Shown: one piece after another, positions 60,379 through 64,000 of the stretch
Layout: each line of letters starts with the position of its first letter
Numbering within the stretch: the first letter of the stretch is position 1
Assembly (NCBI GenBank): GCA_000703065.1
Contig: JNLK01000001.1
Location: 2,936,001-3,000,000, forward strand
Reading direction: 5' to 3'
Length of the DNA: 64,000 bases
Source of the DNA: Lachnospiraceae bacterium AC2029
Lineage (GTDB): Bacteria > Bacillota > Clostridia > Lachnospirales > Lachnospiraceae
The notes under the pieces: generated by a model
The model's database searches: none
What the model was told of the DNA's origin: nothing
Seen by the model: only the letters and a program-made list of their open reading frames with translations
Translations under genes and position numbers: made by a program

Positions 60379-61326
60379 ATGATAGAAATAAGAGAGTACT
60401 CAGATTCTGATAAGGAAATATGGAACGATTTTAACCGGAGTGCAAAGAACTCACTTTTTATGCATGACAGAAACTATATGGATTATCATCGGGATCGCTT
60501 CTCAGATTGCTCATTGATGTTTTATCGAGACGAGGAGTTGATAGCGTTGCTTCCAGGATGTGAAAAGGAATCTTCGTTTTATTCACATGCTGGATTGACT
60601 TATGGTGGTTTCATTATCAATGAAAAAATGAAACAGAAGACGATGAATGAGTGCTTTGGCGAATTGCTGAAGTACGCAAAAAAACGTGAATGGAAAAAAA
60701 TTGTCTATAAAACAATACCGCATATTTATCATAACCAGCCGGCTGAAGAAGACAGGTATGCACTATATGCTTATGGTGCAATAATTAATACTATTGACGC
60801 ATCCACTTATATTGATCTGAATCACCCGCTTAAGATGTCAAAGGGGCGAAAAGCACAAATATCAAGAGCGAAAAGGGAAGGGGTTGAAGTTCAATTATTG
60901 GAAGAGGCGATTCATTATGATCGTTTTATCAATCTTGAAAATGAAGTGTTGGAAAGGAGACATGGGACGCGGGCGGTTCACACCTCAAAAGAATTAAAAA
61001 TGCTGCATGATCGATTTCCTGAGAATATTCATTTGTATGGGGCAAATAAAAAAGGAAGATTGATAGCGGGTGTAGTGATATACGAATATAATGAGGTTCT
61101 TCATACGCAATATATGGCAGCAAACGATGAAGGCAGAGTGATAGGGGCACTCGACCTGGTTATTTCTTTGATTATGGAAAAGTATAAAGGGAGGAAGAAA
61201 TGGCTGGATTTTGGGATCTCAACGGAGCATGGTCGTGTCTATTTGAATGAAGGTCTAATTGCTCAGAAAGAGAGTTTTGGCGGCAGAACTGGCGTTTATG
61301 AGATATGGGAGATTATTCTACCATAA
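60379..61326 (+). CDS. FemAB/GNAT-like acyltransferase
   Basis: A 315-residue protein resembling the FemAB/acetyltransferase-6 double-GNAT family: a start with EIREYSDSDKEIWNDF, FYSHAGLTYGGFI (first GNAT-like half), and IDLNHPLKMSKGRKAQISRAKREGVEVQ, an RAKREG-like loop common in FemAB proteins that use aminoacyl-tRNA or acyl donors. No membrane span. It begins two bases after the aminotransferase stop, so it may acylate the amino sugar made by that enzyme, taking the place of the hexapeptide acetyltransferase FdtC. The donor is unknown. From here on the sequence is clearly more AT-rich. Confidence 0.75.
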   Translation: MIEIREYSDSDKEIWNDFNRSAKNSLFMHDRNYMDYHRDRFSDCSLMFYRDEELIALLPGCEKESSFYSHAGLTYGGFIINEKMKQKTMNECFGELLKYAKKREWKKIVYKTIPHIYHNQPAEEDRYALYAYGAIINTIDASTYIDLNHPLKMSKGRKAQISRAKREGVEVQLLEEAIHYDRFINLENEVLERRHGTRAVHTSKELKMLHDRFPENIHLYGANKKGRLIAGVVIYEYNEVLHTQYMAANDEGRVIGALDLVISLIMEKYKGRKKWLDFGISTEHGRVYLNEGLIAQKESFGGRTGVYEIWEIILP

Positions 61327-61359
61327 CTCTTTTGATTCATTTTTAGTGGGGGAAGCGTA

Positions 61360-62103
61360 GTGAGAAATATTGATGATTATGAATGCAACTACAGAGCATC
61401 TGACATTGAAAAAATGCAGGTGAAATTCAGAAAACGAAAAGTAATTGAACTTATCGAGAGATATCCGCATGGGCGTATTCTTGAAATTGGATGTGGTGAT
61501 TCGCCTTTATTTATAGATTTTGATGATTTCGAAGAAATGACTATAATTGAACCTGGAAAAAGCTTTGTCGATAATGCAATGGATAAGACTGTTGGTTATT
61601 TGGACAAAAACATTGAAATAATCAGAGATTATATTGAAAACACTATACCAGAATTGGTTGGAAAAGAGTTCGATTATATTGTTTGCAGTTCTTTACTACA
61701 AGAGGTGGAAGAACCTGAATTGATTCTGAAGGCAATTAAATCTCTTAGTAGAAAGAAAACGATAATTCACATAAATGTTCCAAATGCTAACTCAATTCAC
61801 AGATTAATAGCAAAGGACATGGGATTACTTGAAGATGTTCATTCTGTTTCGGATTTGGGACATCAACTACAGCAAAACTCGGTATTTGACATGACGAAGA
61901 TGATAGAGATGGTGTCCAATATGGGATTTGAAGTGATCGAAAGTGGAACGTATATGCCGAAGTTTGTTACGTATTCTCAGATTGAAAAAATGTTACGGCA
62001 TTCAATAATAAATGAGGATTATTTTGAGGGCTTGTATTCAATTGGGAGGTATATGCCGGAGATTGGTTCTGAATTATATGTTCAACTTAAGATTAGTGAA
62101 TAA
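61360..62103 (+). CDS. Class I SAM-dependent methyltransferase
   Basis: A 247-residue methyltransferase of the UbiE/Ubie-like fold: ILEIGCGDSPLFIDFDD is the SAM loop, IIEPGKSFVDNA the acidic strand, and DYIVCSSLLQEVEEPELILKAI the post-motif. Similar genes in polysaccharide clusters methylate sugars or lipid-linked sugars. The substrate is unknown. The start is GTG 61360, six bases after GGGGGA. It lies 33 bases after the acyltransferase gene and shares its low GC content. Confidence 0.8.
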   Translation: MRNIDDYECNYRASDIEKMQVKFRKRKVIELIERYPHGRILEIGCGDSPLFIDFDDFEEMTIIEPGKSFVDNAMDKTVGYLDKNIEIIRDYIENTIPELVGKEFDYIVCSSLLQEVEEPELILKAIKSLSRKKTIIHINVPNANSIHRLIAKDMGLLEDVHSVSDLGHQLQQNSVFDMTKMIEMVSNMGFEVIESGTYMPKFVTYSQIEKMLRHSIINEDYFEGLYSIGRYMPEIGSELYVQLKISE

Positions 62104-62148
62104 ATCAACTATATATGGCATTATTTGTAATGCTATTGGAGAGTATCC

Positions 62149-63612
62149 ATGAAACGCAAACGAATTCTAAGGAACAAATGGAATAACCTTCCTATTACTG
62201 TAAAAGTTTCAATCGCATATACGATTTGTGGCATGATTCAAAAACTGATTCAGTTTTTTGCTGTTCCGATTTTTACAAGAATCATGACTACGGAACAATT
62301 TGGGAAAATGACGGTATATGTTTCATGGATGGGTATACTTACGGTCTTTCTTACTCTTCAACTTCCATATGGGTCATTTTCAAAAGCAATGATTAAGTTT
62401 GAAGAAGATCGGGATGGCTATTTATCAGCTGTTGAGGGGATTTGTTTGGTGTTCTCGACAGTTTTTTTGCTGATATTCTTCGCGTTAGAAGAGGTGCTGA
62501 AGTCGCATTTTGGAACACCAATGCTATTAGTCCTTTTAATGGTTTTTGAAATTCTGGCGAACGCTGGGATAGCATTTTGGACTGGAAAGAAACGTTTTGA
62601 ATTCCGGTATAAATCGGTAGTACTCGTTACTCTTTTAATTTCTGTATTATGCCCATTATTACAGTTTGTCTTGGTAGTTAATTGCGATGATAAAGGAAAC
62701 GCCAGAATTGTTGGCAATGCAACGGTTTTTATTCTGTTTGGCATTACGATTTTTATAATGGGATTGGTTCGTGGAAAAAAAATATTAAATAAGACATATT
62801 GGAAATATGCTCTTGGTTTTAATCTTCCGCTGTTACTGTATTATCTTTCGCAGATTGTATTTGATGCAAGTGACCGTATCATGATTGACCGTATGGAAGG
62901 GACCGATAAGGCGGGAATATATGGTGTGGCATATAATCTTGCCATAACTCTTAATTTTGTGTTGGTTGCAATTAATAATTCCTATACGCCATGGTTTTTC
63001 CAACTGTATAAAAGTGGTAAACAGGAGAAGAATAAAACAGTCACGAATCTGATAGCCGTATTTCTATCATGCATTTTGTTATTGTTAATCTGGTTGGCTC
63101 CGGAAGTGATATATGTATTTGCGGGTGAGGCATATAGCGAAGCAAAGTGGGTTATTCCTCCGGTTGCGATGAGCGTACTCCTTCTCTTTTACACTCAGAT
63201 ATCGGCAAACTATGAGTTCTACTATGAGAATAAAAAGACGCTAACTATAGCTGCGGTCTTGGCGGCAGTAACTAATATTGTACTTAATTATGTTTTTATC
63301 CCTGTTTTTGGATTCCTGGCAGCGGGTTATACAACGCTGATTAGTTATATGGTTTTAACATATTTTAATTATTTGGCAAGAAGAAAAATACTAAAAGATC
63401 ATAGTGTTGCTGATAACGGTGTTGACTCGAAAATGCTGCTTATTATTCTGGGAGTATTTACCATGATAGGCGGTGGCGGTATGGTATTATATTCATTTCC
63501 AATAGTCAGAATGATAATAACTGCATTAACCATGTTGGTGATTGTTGTGTTAAGAAAAGAAGTATTTAGATTATTTGCGACTGTTCGTACAACTCTTTCA
63601 AAAGTGGAGTGA
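62149..63612 (+). CDS. Wzx-type oligosaccharide flippase
   Basis: A 487-residue membrane protein of the MOP superfamily with about 12-14 spans and few long loops. It starts with a basic region and then IPITRIMTTEQFGKM-like sequence (here FTRIMTTEQFGKMTVYVSW), which is typical of polysaccharide flippases. Such proteins move lipid-linked repeat units across the membrane for Wzy-type polymerisation. GGAGAGTATCC precedes the ATG. The gene is AT-rich like its neighbours. A polymerase gene (wzy) is not seen in the window and may lie beyond its right end. Confidence 0.88.
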   Translation: MKRKRILRNKWNNLPITVKVSIAYTICGMIQKLIQFFAVPIFTRIMTTEQFGKMTVYVSWMGILTVFLTLQLPYGSFSKAMIKFEEDRDGYLSAVEGICLVFSTVFLLIFFALEEVLKSHFGTPMLLVLLMVFEILANAGIAFWTGKKRFEFRYKSVVLVTLLISVLCPLLQFVLVVNCDDKGNARIVGNATVFILFGITIFIMGLVRGKKILNKTYWKYALGFNLPLLLYYLSQIVFDASDRIMIDRMEGTDKAGIYGVAYNLAITLNFVLVAINNSYTPWFFQLYKSGKQEKNKTVTNLIAVFLSCILLLLIWLAPEVIYVFAGEAYSEAKWVIPPVAMSVLLLFYTQISANYEFYYENKKTLTIAAVLAAVTNIVLNYVFIPVFGFLAAGYTTLISYMVLTYFNYLARRKILKDHSVADNGVDSKMLLIILGVFTMIGGGGMVLYSFPIVRMIITALTMLVIVVLRKEVFRLFATVRTTLSKVE

Positions 63613-63681
63613 ATTGAAACGTGCCTTGACGGCAAATAATATGGTTATCTACGTTTGTGCATGATACAAGGAGATGCAGAT

Positions 63682-64000
63682 ATGAAGCGGGTTGAAGAGA
63701 ATAAGCTGGTTAAAACAACAAAAAATGTTTTGGTGTGGGGGATGCTCCATGCAAGCCAGATTAAATCGAGATTAATCATATTGTTTGAAAAAAAACAATG
63801 GGATGAGCATTATAAAAATGTGATAGTTAATATTCAAAAATCGGGGCGCAAAACGCTCAGATTTGCAGCATATGTCATGTACGACTCTGATTATGGGGTT
63901 GATGCATTGTTTGTAAAGATGATGGAAAGGAATAGTGGATGGGATCCGCGGATAGTGGTTGTTCCTGATATTTCTCGAGGGAAGAGTCATGCCAGAAAAC
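63682..64000 (+). CDS. Truncated last gene of the polysaccharide cluster, N-terminal part only
   Basis: The gene starts at ATG 63682 after AAGGAG (seven-base spacing) and runs off the window; about 106 residues are visible. The segment RFAAYVMYDSDYGVDALF, followed by MMERNSGWDPRIVVVPD, recalls the N-terminal domain of GT-B type CDP-glycerol glycerophosphotransferase-like or glycosyltransferase proteins of clostridial capsule clusters. That is a pattern impression, not a firm assignment. Confidence 0.7.
   Translation, partial: MKRVEENKLVKTTKNVLVWGMLHASQIKSRLIILFEKKQWDEHYKNVIVNIQKSGRKTLRFAAYVMYDSDYGVDALFVKMMERNSGWDPRIVVVPDISRGKSHARK

Overview
The window looks like a chromosomal segment of a Gram-positive Clostridia-type bacterium (Bacillota), most likely a Lachnospiraceae relative. 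The basis is gene content and order: a PolC-type DNA polymerase III, the rlmN-PP2C-PASTA kinase-rsgA-rpe-thiN string, yicC-gmk-rpoZ-priA-def-fmt-rsmB order, pyrH-frr-uppS-cdsA-dxr-rseP-ispG order, glycogen synthase, and surface proteins with glycine/aromatic wall-binding repeats. The species cannot be named from sequence alone. Most of the window has a moderately high GC content with strong third-position bias; the last ~3.6 kb is visibly AT-rich.

Region 1 (1-8.6 kb): the 3' end of a phenylacetate-CoA ligase-type gene, a membrane-fused spermidine-synthase-like protein, bifunctional NAD(P)HX repair enzyme nnr, a secreted protein with InlB-type and wall-binding repeats, alanine racemase, a CBS/CorC protein and yebC. 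A ~195-nt highly structured element starts in the yebC stop codon.

Region 2 (8.9-17.4 kb) is cell-wall oriented: a second secreted wall-binding-repeat protein; a possible 50-aa protein; a 926-aa protein that joins a zinc ribbon and a complete ECF-type sigma factor to a transmembrane segment and an extracellular wall-binding domain; then a MurE-family ligase and an ATP-grasp ligase on the minus strand, divergent from an Asp/Glu racemase. The last three look like a D-amino-acid (probably D-aspartate) cross-bridge module for lysine-type peptidoglycan. A cytidylate-kinase-like gene follows the racemase.

Region 3 (17.5-49.2 kb) is core housekeeping on the plus strand: glgA, a membrane zinc-ribbon protein, rqcH, yicC/yloC, gmk, rpoZ, priA, def, fmt, rsmB, rlmN, PP2C phosphatase, PASTA kinase, rsgA, rpe, thiN, a symporter-like membrane protein, then (after a terminator and a good promoter) an acidic-repeat bactofilin heading pyrH, frr, uppS, cdsA, dxr, rseP, ispG and polC. 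Many of these genes overlap or lie within a few bases, so long operons are likely.

Region 4 (49.3-64 kb) is a surface polysaccharide cluster running off the right edge: HAD phosphatase, a DRE-TIM aldolase with an unexplained C-terminal domain, a ThDP enzyme and an NAD-dependent epimerase (together a possible unusual sugar or acyl-precursor pathway), a GtrB-like polyprenyl-phosphate glycosyltransferase, UDP-galactopyranose mutase and a galactofuranosyltransferase-like GT2, another GT2, a dTDP-3-amino-3,6-dideoxyhexose pair (FdtA/FdtB-like), a FemAB/GNAT-like acyltransferase, a methyltransferase, a Wzx-type flippase and a truncated last gene. No tRNA, rRNA, CRISPR array, insertion sequence or prophage gene was seen.
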